Notes: a model not told the origin generated them from the sequence alone. A stretch of 64,000 nucleotides of DNA from Pseudomonas paraglycinae (GCF_021601625.1 NZ_BQHR01000006.1:62001-126000), one strand, 5' to 3'; positions 8,315 to 17,544 are shown, numbered from the stretch's first letter. Made by a program: numbers and translations.

Positions 8315-9333
8315 GCTTTCACCTCGTCGATGGGTAATGGTGCACGTTCGGACACCAGTTTCGCTTCACGCATGGCCTGCCAGAAACCGGCCGGAATGAC
8401 CGCCGACAGCGCCGCCACATCTTCAGCGATGCGCCCTGGTTTGCTCGCGCCGGGAATCACTGCCGCCACGGCCGGATTGGCCAGCGAGAATTGTAGTGCA
8501 GCCGCTTTGACATCGACGCCGTGGGCTGCGGCGATGCGTTTGATCTGCTCGACCCTGGCAACGATTTCAGGACTGGCTTTCTGGTATTCGAAGTGCGCGC
8601 CGCCGGCCAGAATCCCCGAGCTGTATGGGCCGCCGACCACGATTTCAACGTTCTGCGCCCGGGCCGAATCCATCAAACGCTGCAAGGCACGGTCGTGATC
8701 GAGCAAGGTGTAGCGGCCGGCCAGCAGGAAGCCGTCAGGCTGCGCCTCGGTCAGGTCCAGCGTCAACTCGCACGGTTCAACCTTGTTCACGCCCAGGCCC
8801 CAGCCCTTGATCACGCCTTCTTCACGCAGGCGGGTCAGGACTTTGAAGGCGCCGGTGCGTGCCTGATTGAAATACTCGAGCCATTGGTCGCCGTAGAAAT
8901 CCTGAGCGATGTCGTGGACCCAGACGATGTCGAGGCGATCGGTTTTCAGACGCTTGAGGCTGTCTTCGATCGAGCGCAAGGTGGCGTCGGCGCTGTAGTC
9001 GTTGACGATCTTGTTCGGGCGACCGTGCTCGAACACCCCGCTTTTCTCGCCCAGATCCCGGGCGGCGGCGTCTTCGACTTCATCGAGAATTACCCGGCCG
9101 ACCTTGGTGCTGAGCACATAGTCGTCGCGCTTGTAGCGGGACAGTGCTTCGCCGAGGCGGATTTCCGAAAGGCCCGAGCCGTAGAACGGCGCGGTGTCGA
9201 AGTACCGCACGCCGGCATCCCACGCTGCGTGCACGGTGGCTTGGGCTTCCTCTTCAGGAATGGCGCGGAACATGTTGCCCAGTGGCGCCGTGCCAAAGCC
9301 GAGTTGGCCGGGGAGTTTGTCTTTCAAGCTCAT
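8311..9333 (-). CDS. Aldo/keto reductase
   Basis: The 340-residue TIM-barrel oxidoreductase shows the AKR tetrad Asp46, Tyr51, Lys77 and His140 (FDTAPFYG, STKVG, VWVHD). It resembles D-threo-aldose or pyridoxal dehydrogenase-type members. It is the first gene of the minus-strand operon and is divergent from a LysR regulator 112 bases away, which is the likely controller. Confidence 0.9.
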   Translation of the reverse strand: MSLKDKLPGQLGFGTAPLGNMFRAIPEEEAQATVHAAWDAGVRYFDTAPFYGSGLSEIRLGEALSRYKRDDYVLSTKVGRVILDEVEDAAARDLGEKSGVFEHGRPNKIVNDYSADATLRSIEDSLKRLKTDRLDIVWVHDIAQDFYGDQWLEYFNQARTGAFKVLTRLREEGVIKGWGLGVNKVEPCELTLDLTEAQPDGFLLAGRYTLLDHDRALQRLMDSARAQNVEIVVGGPYSSGILAGGAHFEYQKASPEIVARVEQIKRIAAAHGVDVKAAALQFSLANPAVAAVIPGASKPGRIAEDVAALSAVIPAGFWQAMREAKLVSERAPLPIDEVKA

Positions 9334-9445
9334 GATGCTGTCCTCGTAGTTCGTGGTCGGTGTTGACCGTTGAGCAGATCCTAGATTGCGCCACTCAGAC
9401 CGTCCAAGACATAATCCGCAGCACTTGAGTCCCTAAAGGTCTGGC

Positions 9446-10339
9446 ATGATCGACATCCGCCAATTGCGCTACTTCGTCGCCGTCGCCGAGGAAGAACACG
9501 TCGGCCGCGCCGCCGAGCGCCTGCACATTTCCCAATCGCCCCTGAGCCGGCAGATCGCCCAGCTGGAAGAGCGCCTGGGCCTGACCCTGTTCGAACGCAG
9601 CCAGCAGCGCATCCGCCTGACCCGCGACGGCCAGACTTTTCTCGCCGAAACCCGTGCCCTGCTGACCCACGCCAATCGCCTGGAATCCCTCGGCAAACGC
9701 CTGGGCCGTGGCGAAGAAGGCGGCCTGTGCATCGGCTACATCGAGAACGCGATGCACGCCGGGGTTTTGCCCAATGCCTTGCGTGTGCTGCGGGTCGACC
9801 GGCCCAACGTGCATGTCGCGCTGTACAACCTGAGTTCCGCCGAACAACTGGAAGGCCTGCGTCAGCGTAGCCTCGATATCGCGCTGGTCAGTGAACCGCC
9901 GACGATCGACGACCCGGACCTGCTGGGCTTTCAGGTACTGGACGACCCGATGCTGCTGGCGCTGCCCGAACATCACCCTCTCAACCAACTGCCCTCGCTG
10001 ACCCCGGCGGATCTGGCCGATCAGGAATGGATCGGCGTGCAGCCTCGCCAAGGCGCTGACGATGAGTTCGTCAGCGCCTGCATTCGCGCGGGCTTCACCC
10101 CGGATGTACGGATGCAGGCCACCGAGCCGTTTACCGCGTTGGGGCTGGTCGCTTCGGGGCTGGGGATCGCGATGATCCAGAAAGGCCTGAGCCATAACGC
10201 ACCGCCGGGCGTGGTGCTGCGGGAAGTGCCGTGGCTGGCGTTCACCACGCCGTTGTGGGCGGCGTGGCACCGGATCAACCTGCGGCCGCTGGTGGAAACG
10301 TTTCGCAAGGTTCTGACCGGCGTCGATCCCGCCCAGTGA
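9446..10339 (+). CDS. LysR-family regulator of the divergent oxidoreductase operon
   Basis: The 297-residue protein starts MIDIRQLRYFVAVAEEEHVG and has the N-terminal LysR helix-turn-helix (AAERLHISQSPLSRQIAQLE) followed by a periplasmic-binding-like effector domain. The N terminus resembles the CatR/BenM-type LysR branch. Placed head to head with the aldo/keto reductase gene, it probably binds their 112-base shared promoter and responds to a substrate of that operon. Confidence 0.9.
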   Translation: MIDIRQLRYFVAVAEEEHVGRAAERLHISQSPLSRQIAQLEERLGLTLFERSQQRIRLTRDGQTFLAETRALLTHANRLESLGKRLGRGEEGGLCIGYIENAMHAGVLPNALRVLRVDRPNVHVALYNLSSAEQLEGLRQRSLDIALVSEPPTIDDPDLLGFQVLDDPMLLALPEHHPLNQLPSLTPADLADQEWIGVQPRQGADDEFVSACIRAGFTPDVRMQATEPFTALGLVASGLGIAMIQKGLSHNAPPGVVLREVPWLAFTTPLWAAWHRINLRPLVETFRKVLTGVDPAQ

Positions 10340-10402
10340 CCCGACAGCCCAAGACTTTGCTGCTTTACTGAAAAGACTCAAAAAACCAGCGAGTCTTCCG
10401 GC

Positions 10403-11329
10403 ATGAACCGCAATGACCTGCGTCGCGTGGACATGAACCTGTTGGTGATTTTCGAAACCCTGATGTTCGAAAAGAACCTGACCCGCGCCGGGGAAAAGCT
10501 GTTCCTCGGCCAGCCCGCCGTCAGTGCTTCACTGGCCAAACTGCGCGACCTGTTCGACGACCCGTTACTGGTGCGCAACGGCCGCGTGCTGGAACCGACC
10601 CAGCGGGCGCTGGCGATCCTCAAGGAATTGCAGCCGGCGATGGACACCATCTCCGGCGCGGTCAGCCGGGCCAAGGATTTCGACCCGCTGAGCAGCCGCG
10701 ACGTGTTTCGCATCGGTCTGTCGGACGACGCCGAGTTCGGCCTGCTGCCGCCGTTGCTCAAGCAATTGCGCGAAGAAGCGCCGGACGTGGTGGTGGTGAT
10801 CCGCCGGGTGAATTTCCTGCTGATGTCGTCGATGCTGGCGTCCGGGGAGATTTCCGTCGGCGTCAGTTACACCACCGAATTGCCGGCCAATGCCAAACGC
10901 AAAAAACTGCGGGACCTGCGCTGCAAGATCCTGCGCGGCGATGATCGTCCCGGCGCACTGACCCTCGACGAATATTGTGAACGGCCCCATGCGCTGGTGT
11001 CGTTTTCCGGGGATCTGGGTGGGGCCATCGACAACGATCTGGCGCGAATCAACCGCGCCCGGCGCGTGGTGCTGGCGGTGCCGCAATTCGCTCCGCTGCG
11101 GGCGATTCTGGCGGGCACCGACATGCTCGCCACCGTGCCGGACTTCGCCGCCTGCGCATTGGTCGAAGGCAGCAGCGTGTTGCGCGCCGACGACCCGCCG
11201 TTCGACATCGTGCCTTCGGAGCTGTCGATGGTCTGGAACGGGGTCAACGACAACGATCCGGCGGAACGCTGGTTGCGCTCGCTGATTGCCCATCACATGT
11301 CGGCGCCTCTTCCACCGCAGGCGCACTGA
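10403..11329 (+). CDS. LysR-family regulator, NodD/LeuO-type N terminus
   Basis: The 308-residue protein starts with RRVDMNLLVIFETLMFEKNL and has the LysR helix-turn-helix around residues 20-50 (TRAGEKLFLGQPAVSASLAKLR), then a substrate-binding domain. The opening pattern is typical of the branch that includes NodD, LeuO and SyrM. It follows the previous regulator after 63 bases but belongs to a different subfamily. Its last 86 bases overlap the 3' end of the opposite-strand DinB-like gene. The effector is unknown. Confidence 0.88.
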   Translation: MNRNDLRRVDMNLLVIFETLMFEKNLTRAGEKLFLGQPAVSASLAKLRDLFDDPLLVRNGRVLEPTQRALAILKELQPAMDTISGAVSRAKDFDPLSSRDVFRIGLSDDAEFGLLPPLLKQLREEAPDVVVVIRRVNFLLMSSMLASGEISVGVSYTTELPANAKRKKLRDLRCKILRGDDRPGALTLDEYCERPHALVSFSGDLGGAIDNDLARINRARRVVLAVPQFAPLRAILAGTDMLATVPDFAACALVEGSSVLRADDPPFDIVPSELSMVWNGVNDNDPAERWLRSLIAHHMSAPLPPQAH

Positions 11330-11843
11330 TCGGCTTGAACCCCGGATCGACCTCGTGCAGGTACACCGGCAGGTCGGTCATCGGCGGCATCTGCGGGATG
11401 TCGAAATACATCTGCACCACCCAGCCACGGTGGTAGTTGTTATGGTTGATCACGTGCATCAGGATCGCCCCGGCATTCATGGTGCCGCCATCGCCGGACA
11501 CAAATTTGAAATCGATCGGGCGGTTCAGCGAGGCTTCGGTCTGCTGCGCGCTCCAGGTGCGATACCAGCCGTCGACTTCCTGCTGGGCCTGACGCAACTC
11601 GCCGAGATCGGCGTGCACCAGATCATGGGACGTCGTGAAACCGTGCTCGCGCCCTTCGAGGTGCGCTTGCCAGATCCGGTCGACCACGTAGATGTGGTTC
11701 AGCGTACCGATCATGTTCTTGAAAACCGTCTTGCGCTCCCTCGTCGTCTCCCCCGCCGGCAGCGCTTGCAGGCTGTCGAACAGACGCTGATTGGCCCAGG
11801 TCTTGTAGTCCGTGAGCAGATGGGCCGTGGCCAGATTGATCAT
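11244..11843 (-). CDS. DinB-like four-helix-bundle protein
   Basis: The 199-residue product matches the DinB/YfiT metal-binding fold: N-terminal MINLATAHLLTDYKTWANQR, a first His in LNHIYVVDRIW, and a second pair in HVINHNNYHRGW, which probably bind a divalent metal as in bacillithiol/mycothiol transferase-like members. The fold should end near LHEVDPGFKP. A further tail of about 30 low-complexity residues is encoded only because the frame runs on into the convergent LysR gene, an 86-base antisense overlap. Confidence 0.85.
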   Translation of the reverse strand: MINLATAHLLTDYKTWANQRLFDSLQALPAGETTRERKTVFKNMIGTLNHIYVVDRIWQAHLEGREHGFTTSHDLVHADLGELRQAQQEVDGWYRTWSAQQTEASLNRPIDFKFVSGDGGTMNAGAILMHVINHNNYHRGWVVQMYFDIPQMPPMTDLPVYLHEVDPGFKPISAPAVEEAPTCDGQSASATSVPPDRCR

Positions 11844-11970
11844 CGCGGGTCACCGTAGGCACGAAAAAGGGCTCCGCCTAGGATAGACCTCTCTCGCGGG
11901 AATGGCGGTGGTGCTGACTATTGGTCGGGTCTACAGTGAAATCTCCATCCCCTTCACAAGGACGTGAAGC

Positions 11971-12342
11971 ATGCAAAATCGCCCTACTTTCGCCCAACGC
12001 CAGTTCGCCCGCCACTTGCGCACATCCCAGACCGACTGCGAACAACTGCTCTGGCAGAAGCTGCGGGCGCGGCAGGTGGCGGGGCTGAAATTTCGCCGGC
12101 AGGCGCCGGTTCCGCCGTTTGTGCTGGATTTCTATTGTGTGGAATTGAAGCTGGCGGTGGAGCTGGATGGGGGGCAGCATTTTGAGGAGGCGGGATTAAC
12201 TCATGACCGTCGGCGGACGGTTTATCTTTAGCGGCTGGGGATTGAGGTGGTGCGGTTCAGCAATCTGGAGGTGATTCGGCAGATGGGGGATGTGCTGGAG
12301 CAGATTGTGCGGGTTGCGCAGGAGCGTCGATTGCGGCTCTGA
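11971..12342 (+). pseudogene. DUF559 (endonuclease-fold) gene broken by an in-frame TAG
   Basis: The frame opens at ATG 11971 and matches the DUF559/very-short-patch-repair-like family (EQLLWQKLRARQVAGLKFRRQ, then FVLDFYCVELKLAVELDGGQH, with the Asp, Glu and Asp-Gly-Gly-Gln-His pattern of the nuclease fold). A TAG at 12229-12231 ends it after 86 residues. The same frame then continues with the expected family C terminus (RLGIEVVRFSNLEVIRQMG) to a TGA at 12340-12342. One nonsense codon therefore splits an otherwise intact gene of about 123 codons. The first fragment retains the core motifs, so residual function cannot be excluded. Confidence 0.85.
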
Positions 12343-12712
12343 TCCAGAAGCCCCCTCACCCTAGCCCTCTCCCAGAGGGAGAGGGAACCGATCGGGGGAT
12401 ATTGTCGGAATACATCGACCTGAAAAATCTGCGGTGAATCCATAATGGACTCGGTTTTTCAGGTCGATGTACCTCTTAAGACACCTCGGTCGGCTCCCTC
12501 TCCCCCGGGGAGAGGGCTGGGGTGAGGGCCAACGGTCGACGCAGAATGCACGACAGTCCCGGAACCCATAATCGAATCTGTGTCTCAGGCCAATGCTTGG
12601 AATCCATAATCGACTCGGTGCATCAGGTCGATGTACCTCTCAAGACACCTCGGTCGGCCCCCTCTCCCTCCGGGAGAGGGCTGGGGTGAGGGCCAGCGGT
12701 CGACACGGAATC
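12343..12712. repeat. Intergenic tandem repeat cluster
   Basis: No gene is visible in this stretch of about 370 bases. Two direct copies of a unit start at 12437 and 12601 (period 164). Each runs from AATCCATAAT through a CAGGTCGATGTACCTCT stretch to a palindromic CCCTCTCC...GGAGAGGG motif followed by GCTGGGGTGAGGGCCA and CGGTCGAC. A reversed copy of the last motif (CCCTCACCCTAGCCCTCTCCC) lies at 12348-12386, and an inverted copy of the CAGGTCGATGTA segment at about 12409-12424. The CCCTCACC...CTCTCCC motif recurs at 62837 and 62948. Confidence 0.85.
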
Positions 12713-12721
12713 CATGAGCAT

Positions 12722-13639
12722 TCAAGATCCCAACCGCGCCCACCCCGCCACCAGTTGCGTACTGATACTCACCCCGCCGCAAACAATGACCACCACATCA
12801 TTCGCCCCCGCCAACGCCGGATGGTCGAGGTACGCCACCGCCAGCGAAACCCCGCACGCCGGCTCCACCAACTGCCGCAGATCACTGGCATAACGCACCA
12901 CGCCCATGATCGCGTCGTCATCTGACAGCACCAGACACTCATGATCGAACTCGCCGATATGCTCTACCGGCCAAGCCGCCACCTGGGCGGCGCCGAGGGA
13001 GGTGGCGACGCTGTCGATACGGCTCAGACGCACCGGATGGCCAGCCTGGACGGCGGCGGCGAACGAGGCGGCGCCTGCGGTTTCGCAGGTGACGATGCGG
13101 CAGTCGCGGCGGTCGTGGCGCAGCAGCCCGGTGAGAATTCCCGCCAGCAAACCACCGCCGCCGACCGACGTGACCACAGTATCGACCTGCGGGCAGTCGT
13201 CGAGGATTTCGTCGACCATCGTGCTGTGCCCTTCCCACAGTACCGGGTGGTCGAAGGCCGGCACGTATTCGGTGTCTGCCGCGCTGGCCAGTTCTCGCGC
13301 TCGCTGGTTGGCCTCGTCCCAGACTTTGCCGTGGACGATAACCTCCGCGCCGGTGCGGCGAATACGCGCGCGGGTCGCTTCCGGTGTGGTGTGCGGCACC
13401 ACGATGCAGGCTTGCAGGCCCAGGCTGACGGCGGCCACCGCCGTGGCCAGTCCGGCATTGCCGCCGGACGGACACACGACCTTGCGCTTGCCCTGCGCCG
13501 CTGCCTGACTGCACAACAAGCCCATCCCGCGCAGCTTGAACGAGCCGCACGGTTGCAGGTTTTCCAGCTTCAGCCAGATGCGCCGGGACGCGGTCGACAG
13601 GGTCGGATGGAGGATCAGCGGCGTGCGGATGTGCAGCAT
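12722..13639 (-). CDS. PLP-dependent serine/threonine dehydratase-like enzyme
   Basis: The 305-residue product is a fold-type II PLP enzyme: Schiff-base lysine in GSFKLRG (about residue 35), phosphate or substrate loop SGGNAG (about 61) and a glycine-rich PLP-phosphate loop (SVGGGGLLAG, about 168). The length and layout fit the SDH/SDS group of L-serine/L-threonine ammonia-lyases that lack the C-terminal regulatory domain of IlvA. The ATG at 13639 gives a family-like N terminus (MLHIRTPLI). It stands alone. Confidence 0.85.
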   Translation of the reverse strand: MLHIRTPLILHPTLSTASRRIWLKLENLQPCGSFKLRGMGLLCSQAAAQGKRKVVCPSGGNAGLATAVAAVSLGLQACIVVPHTTPEATRARIRRTGAEVIVHGKVWDEANQRARELASAADTEYVPAFDHPVLWEGHSTMVDEILDDCPQVDTVVTSVGGGGLLAGILTGLLRHDRRDCRIVTCETAGAASFAAAVQAGHPVRLSRIDSVATSLGAAQVAAWPVEHIGEFDHECLVLSDDDAIMGVVRYASDLRQLVEPACGVSLAVAYLDHPALAGANDVVVIVCGGVSISTQLVAGWARLGS

Positions 13640-13771
13640 GGCGGACTCGCGAAGCGGCGGCTCGGATGATCGGAACGTCTCTGCCTGAAGTTTAGTCCAC
13701 GCCCCTGCCACCAGCTAAACGCCGGGGATCGTGCCGGGATCTACACTGAACGGAACAGCCGTGAGGTGCTT

Positions 13772-14431
13772 ATGAAAATGTCTGCGCAAATGACCGTGGT
13801 CGCCGTGCTCGCCACCCTCGCCTATCTGGGCCTGGCGATGTGGGGCATCGGTGGCGTGGCGGTGTTTTTTTCTCACGGCGCGTTGGTCGTGGTGGCCCTG
13901 GCCACGCTGGCCATGGTGGTGGCGTCGCTGTTCACGGAAGTGAATCTGAGCACCGGCGAGCGCGAGGACCGGGCCAATCGCTGGGTGATTCCGGCGTTCG
14001 CCGTAATCGGATTGGTCAGTGCCTTTCTGCCGGCTTACTGCGACCGCATCGGCTTTTGGACCATCGGCCGCGAAGGTACCCGTTGGCTGGGCGCGTTGCT
14101 GTTTATCGTCGGTGGCGGGTTGCGCTTGTGGCCTGTGTTTGTGTTGGGCCATCGGTTCAGCGGGTTGGTGGCGATTCAGCCGGGGCACCGGTTGGTCACC
14201 GAAGGCATCTACCGGCATCTGCGCAACCCCAGTTATCTGGGGCTGGTGATCAATGCGATCGGTTGGGCGCTGGCGTTTCGCTCGGTGGTCGGCCTGTTGC
14301 TCGCGGCGCTGACGCTGATCCCGCTGATCGCCCGCATCCACTCCGAAGAGGCCCTGCTGCGCACGCAGTTCGGTGCCGAATACGACGCCTATTGCGCCCG
14401 CAGCTGGCGCTTGGTGCCCGGAGTTTATTGA
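13772..14431 (+). CDS. Isoprenylcysteine carboxyl methyltransferase-like membrane protein
   Basis: The product of about 219 residues has five or more hydrophobic helices and the C-terminal ICMT/PEMT signature: GLVAIQPGHRLVTEGIYRHLRNPSYLG, then a conserved Glu pair (HSEEALLRTQFGAEYDAYC). Bacterial members are integral membrane methyltransferases of mostly unknown substrate. ATG 13772 follows GAGGTG closely; ATG 13778 has better spacing and is also possible. Its last 7 bases overlap the convergent HAD gene. Confidence 0.82.
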   Translation: MKMSAQMTVVAVLATLAYLGLAMWGIGGVAVFFSHGALVVVALATLAMVVASLFTEVNLSTGEREDRANRWVIPAFAVIGLVSAFLPAYCDRIGFWTIGREGTRWLGALLFIVGGGLRLWPVFVLGHRFSGLVAIQPGHRLVTEGIYRHLRNPSYLGLVINAIGWALAFRSVVGLLLAALTLIPLIARIHSEEALLRTQFGAEYDAYCARSWRLVPGVY

Positions 14432-15093
14432 CGTTGCAGGCGCAACTGGCCGTCGCTGTCGATGCTCAGCGCAATGTCGCGGTAACTGGCGATGGTCGCG
14501 TGTACGGTTTCCAGAGGATGCTGGTGAGTCGTGGTGATGATCATCAACGGCGCACCGGCGGCCTCAGCGGCCTGAATACCGACGGTGGCGTCTTCGAAAA
14601 TCAGGCAGTCCGCCGGTTCCAGGCCCAGACGTTTGGCTGCCAGCCGATAACCGGCCGGATCCGGTTTGCCGGCGCTCACGTCCTCGGCGGTGATCATCAC
14701 CGCCGGCTCAGGAATCCCCGCCGCCGCCATCCGTCGCAACGCCAGATCCCGTGGCGCCGAGGTCACCATGGCCCAGCGATCCGCCGGTAACGATTTGAGA
14801 AACGCTGCCGCGCCGGGGATCTCGACGATGCCTTCGACGTCTTCGATTTCCGCCTCGGTGATGAACGCCGCTTGCGCCTCGGCGTCCACGCCTGGCAGGT
14901 TCAAACGCGTGATGGTGTCGATGGCGCGCACGCCGTGGATGGTCGGCAGGAACGTTTCGACGTTCACCCCGTGACGCACGGCCCAGGCGGACCAGATCCG
15001 CTCGGCGGCGGCGATGGAGTTGAGGACGGTGCCGTCCATGTCGAACAGGAACGCGCCGAACGCGCGGTTGAAAACAGCATCGTGAGCAGACAA
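14425..15093 (-). CDS. HAD-superfamily phosphatase, probable sugar phosphatase
   Basis: The 222-residue protein has all four HAD motifs: DMDGTVLNS (nucleophile Asp and acid Asp), a Ser/Thr in VTSAPRDLA, Lys in SAGKPDPAGY, and acidic motif IV EDATVGIQAA. The cap lies after motif I, as in subfamily I phosphatases such as YfbT. A TTG start at 15093 is chosen because AGGAAG lies at the right distance and the preceding codons lack family similarity. The substrate is probably a small sugar phosphate. Confidence 0.85.
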   Translation of the reverse strand: MSAHDAVFNRAFGAFLFDMDGTVLNSIAAAERIWSAWAVRHGVNVETFLPTIHGVRAIDTITRLNLPGVDAEAQAAFITEAEIEDVEGIVEIPGAAAFLKSLPADRWAMVTSAPRDLALRRMAAAGIPEPAVMITAEDVSAGKPDPAGYRLAAKRLGLEPADCLIFEDATVGIQAAEAAGAPLMIITTTHQHPLETVHATIASYRDIALSIDSDGQLRLQRQ

Positions 15094-15156
15094 AAGATCA
15101 CTTCCTCGCAAGGGGCCGGGCAACGTTGCCCGGCAATGTAGCACTTGCGGGACGCT

Positions 15157-15570
15157 TCAGTGCAGACGCGGCGCCTTGGATTTGAACGCACCGTCAACAC
15201 AGTCGAGCAACTGGCCGATGGCCCAGGGCTTCTTGATGAACGCCACCGGATGCTTCACGCCCGAGGTTTCCGGCGTTTCATAACCGGACATGACCATCAC
15301 CGGTTTGTCCGGCCAGCGCTCGCCGACCAGATTGGCCAGGTCCGCCCCGTTGAGGGTGCCGGGCATGGTGATGTCGGTGAGCAGCAGCGCGACTTCGGGC
15401 GCGTGCTCTTCCAGGTATTGCGAGGCCGCATCGGCACTGGTCTGCGGTTCGACCTTGAAACCTTCCTCCTGAAGAATTTCGCACAGAAACTCCAGAATCA
15501 ACGGATCGTCCTCGACTACCAGAATCAATCCGCCAGGAAGGTGCGCGCTCGACGTGGAAATTGGACACAT
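15157..15570 (-). CDS. Single-domain CheY-like response regulator
   Basis: The 137-residue protein consists of one receiver domain: acidic pair in VVEDDPLILEF, phosphoacceptor Asp in LLTDITMPG, and Lys in FIKKPW. There is no output domain and no kinase nearby, so it is an orphan that may act through protein contact or a phosphorelay. The ATG at 15570 follows GGGAG ten bases upstream; earlier in-frame starts add residues outside the domain. Confidence 0.85.
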   Translation of the reverse strand: MCPISTSSAHLPGGLILVVEDDPLILEFLCEILQEEGFKVEPQTSADAASQYLEEHAPEVALLLTDITMPGTLNGADLANLVGERWPDKPVMVMSGYETPETSGVKHPVAFIKKPWAIGQLLDCVDGAFKSKAPRLH

Positions 15571-15758
15571 GAACTGGCACTCCCTGAATTGCATGAACGA
15601 TTTAGCGGCTTGAATCCGCTGCTTATCAGGTATGAGCAGCACCTTCTACAGAAATTCATTTTTGATACAGGTCTTTTCGATAACACTCGGTTGATGGGCA
15701 GTCGCCGGTACGAAATTGCGGTTAAAATGCTCGCCCTTTTGCTGGCCGATCCCGATTG

Positions 15759-16700
15759 ATGAACCCTCAAGCCCTCGCCGTTCTCCATGCTCACCTGCTC
15801 ACCGCGCTGACTTCGGCTCCGGCCGAAACCCGGCGCCTGTTCCATGGGCGTGGGCGTTGCTGGCCGGGGCTGGAGCAAGTCACCGTGGACTGGCTGCAAG
15901 GCGTGGTTCTGGTGTCGTTGTTCAAGGAGCCCGAGGCTTCGCAGCTGGAAGACCTCAAGCGCCTGTTGCTGGAAATCACCGGTTCGGCACCATGGCAGCA
16001 GTCCGGCGCCCACACTTTGCTGATCCAGCACCGTTACCTGCCGCAAAGCACCGCCGAATGGCTGCTCGGTGAAGAAATCGACGAAATGACCATCGTCGAG
16101 GGCGAACTCAAATATCGGGTGGATCTGGGCCGCAAACAAAACACCGGGCTGTTCCTCGACATGCGTTACGGGCGCAACTGGGTGCGCGAACAGGCGGCGG
16201 GCAAACGGGTACTGAACCTGTTCGCCTACACCTGCGGCTTTTCGGTGGCGGCCATCGAGGGCGGCGCCAGCCATGTGGTCAACCTCGACATGTCCCGCGC
16301 CGCGCTGAGCCGGGGCCGCGACAATCACCGGCTGAACGGGCATGACCTGAGCAAGGTGAGTTTCCTCGGCCACGACCTGTTCAAATCCTGGGGCAAGGTA
16401 ATCAACAGCGGCCCTTATGATCTGGTGATCATCGACCCGCCGTCGTTCCAGAAAGGCAGTTTTCTGCTGACCAAGGATTACCAGCGCGTGCTGCGTCGTC
16501 TGCCGGAATTGCTGACGGCGCAGGGCACGGTGCTGGCCTGCATGAACGACCCTTCGTTCGGTTCGGACTTCCTGATCGATGGCGTGACCCAGGAAGCGCC
16601 GAGCCTGCGCTTCGAACAACGGCTGGAAAACCCGCCGGAGTTTCCGGATATCGACCCTGAAAGCGGTCTGAAGGCGCTGCTGTTCAAGCAGATCGGCTGA
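15759..16700 (+). CDS. RlmI/RlmK-like SAM-dependent methyltransferase
   Basis: The 313-residue protein matches the C-terminal methyltransferase domain of the RlmI (YccW)/RlmK family, which makes 5-methylcytosine or N7-methylguanine in 23S rRNA. It has the SAM-binding motif LNLFAYTCGFSVAA and the catalytic loop IIDPPSFQKGSF. It lacks the N-terminal PUA domain of RlmI. The ATG at 15759 is preceded by an in-frame TTG that has no ribosome binding site. The exact rRNA target cannot be set from sequence. Confidence 0.82.
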   Translation: MNPQALAVLHAHLLTALTSAPAETRRLFHGRGRCWPGLEQVTVDWLQGVVLVSLFKEPEASQLEDLKRLLLEITGSAPWQQSGAHTLLIQHRYLPQSTAEWLLGEEIDEMTIVEGELKYRVDLGRKQNTGLFLDMRYGRNWVREQAAGKRVLNLFAYTCGFSVAAIEGGASHVVNLDMSRAALSRGRDNHRLNGHDLSKVSFLGHDLFKSWGKVINSGPYDLVIIDPPSFQKGSFLLTKDYQRVLRRLPELLTAQGTVLACMNDPSFGSDFLIDGVTQEAPSLRFEQRLENPPEFPDIDPESGLKALLFKQIG

Positions 16701-16705
16701 CCCGC

Positions 16706-17479
16706 TCAGCGCGGCCGCAACACCAGCGCAAACAACTCGCCATGCCCGGTGACGTTGAGCTTGTGATAGAGATTGCGCCGGTGCACCTTCACGGTCTCCG
16801 GCGAAATGTTCATGTGCTGGGCGATGGCCTTGCTGGAAAAGCCCTGGAGAATCAGACGCGCCGTATCGATCTCGCGCGCGGTCAGACGGGCGTCGAAGCG
16901 GTCGAGCAGCGCCGCAATATCGCCGACCGGCGCCTCGACCGCCGCACCTTGCGGCGGCATCAACTGCACATGCCGACGCATCGCTGACAGCACCCAGTCC
17001 CGCACGCAGAGCAGGCGCCCCTGCTCCTGCAAACTGAACGCCGTCGAGCGGCCCATCGACAAGCCGAGTACGCCGTCGTCGAGGTTGACCAGAAATTGCA
17101 GCTCATCTGCGCCGACCACCGAGCGGAAATAGCTCAGGTAGTACTCGCTGTGCAGAAACTGATCCGGCGCCACTGACGCGAGGCTGTGCAAACCGTCTGC
17201 GATCCCGGCGACGGCGGCCTGGTAGAACGGATCCAGCAAGTACATGCCGGCACAGTAACCGGCCAGTTCTTCCTGCTCGTCGGCGCGACCCTGGCTGTCG
17301 AAGTCGATCAGCAATTGCGGCGGGCGCCCCGTCTGCATCACCGCCACCAGCGCATTGTCCAGCGGCACCAGCAGCCGCAGCGTATCGACCAGCGCCCGCC
17401 AGAAACCGTCCTGACCGACCGTGGCGAACACCCGCGACAGGCTCTGGTGCACCGGCAATTCCTGCAGCAACGCGTCCAC
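16706..17479 (-). CDS. LuxR-family transcriptional regulator
   Basis: The 257-residue protein ends with a GerE/LuxR helix-turn-helix (LTAREIDTARLILQGFSSKA, then ETVKVHRRNLYHKL). The N-terminal 180 residues are not a recognisable autoinducer-binding domain. It is divergent from a putrescine-type solute-binding protein gene and a P1 peptidase gene, with nested palindromes in between, so it probably controls both. Its 3' end converges on the methyltransferase gene. Confidence 0.88.
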   Translation of the reverse strand: MDALLQELPVHQSLSRVFATVGQDGFWRALVDTLRLLVPLDNALVAVMQTGRPPQLLIDFDSQGRADEQEELAGYCAGMYLLDPFYQAAVAGIADGLHSLASVAPDQFLHSEYYLSYFRSVVGADELQFLVNLDDGVLGLSMGRSTAFSLQEQGRLLCVRDWVLSAMRRHVQLMPPQGAAVEAPVGDIAALLDRFDARLTAREIDTARLILQGFSSKAIAQHMNISPETVKVHRRNLYHKLNVTGHGELFALVLRPR

Positions 17480-17544
17480 GCTCTACCCCTTTTGTGTAAC
17501 CCATGATGGGAATGGGTGCGGCGCAGCCCGCCCGATAGGCTGAC

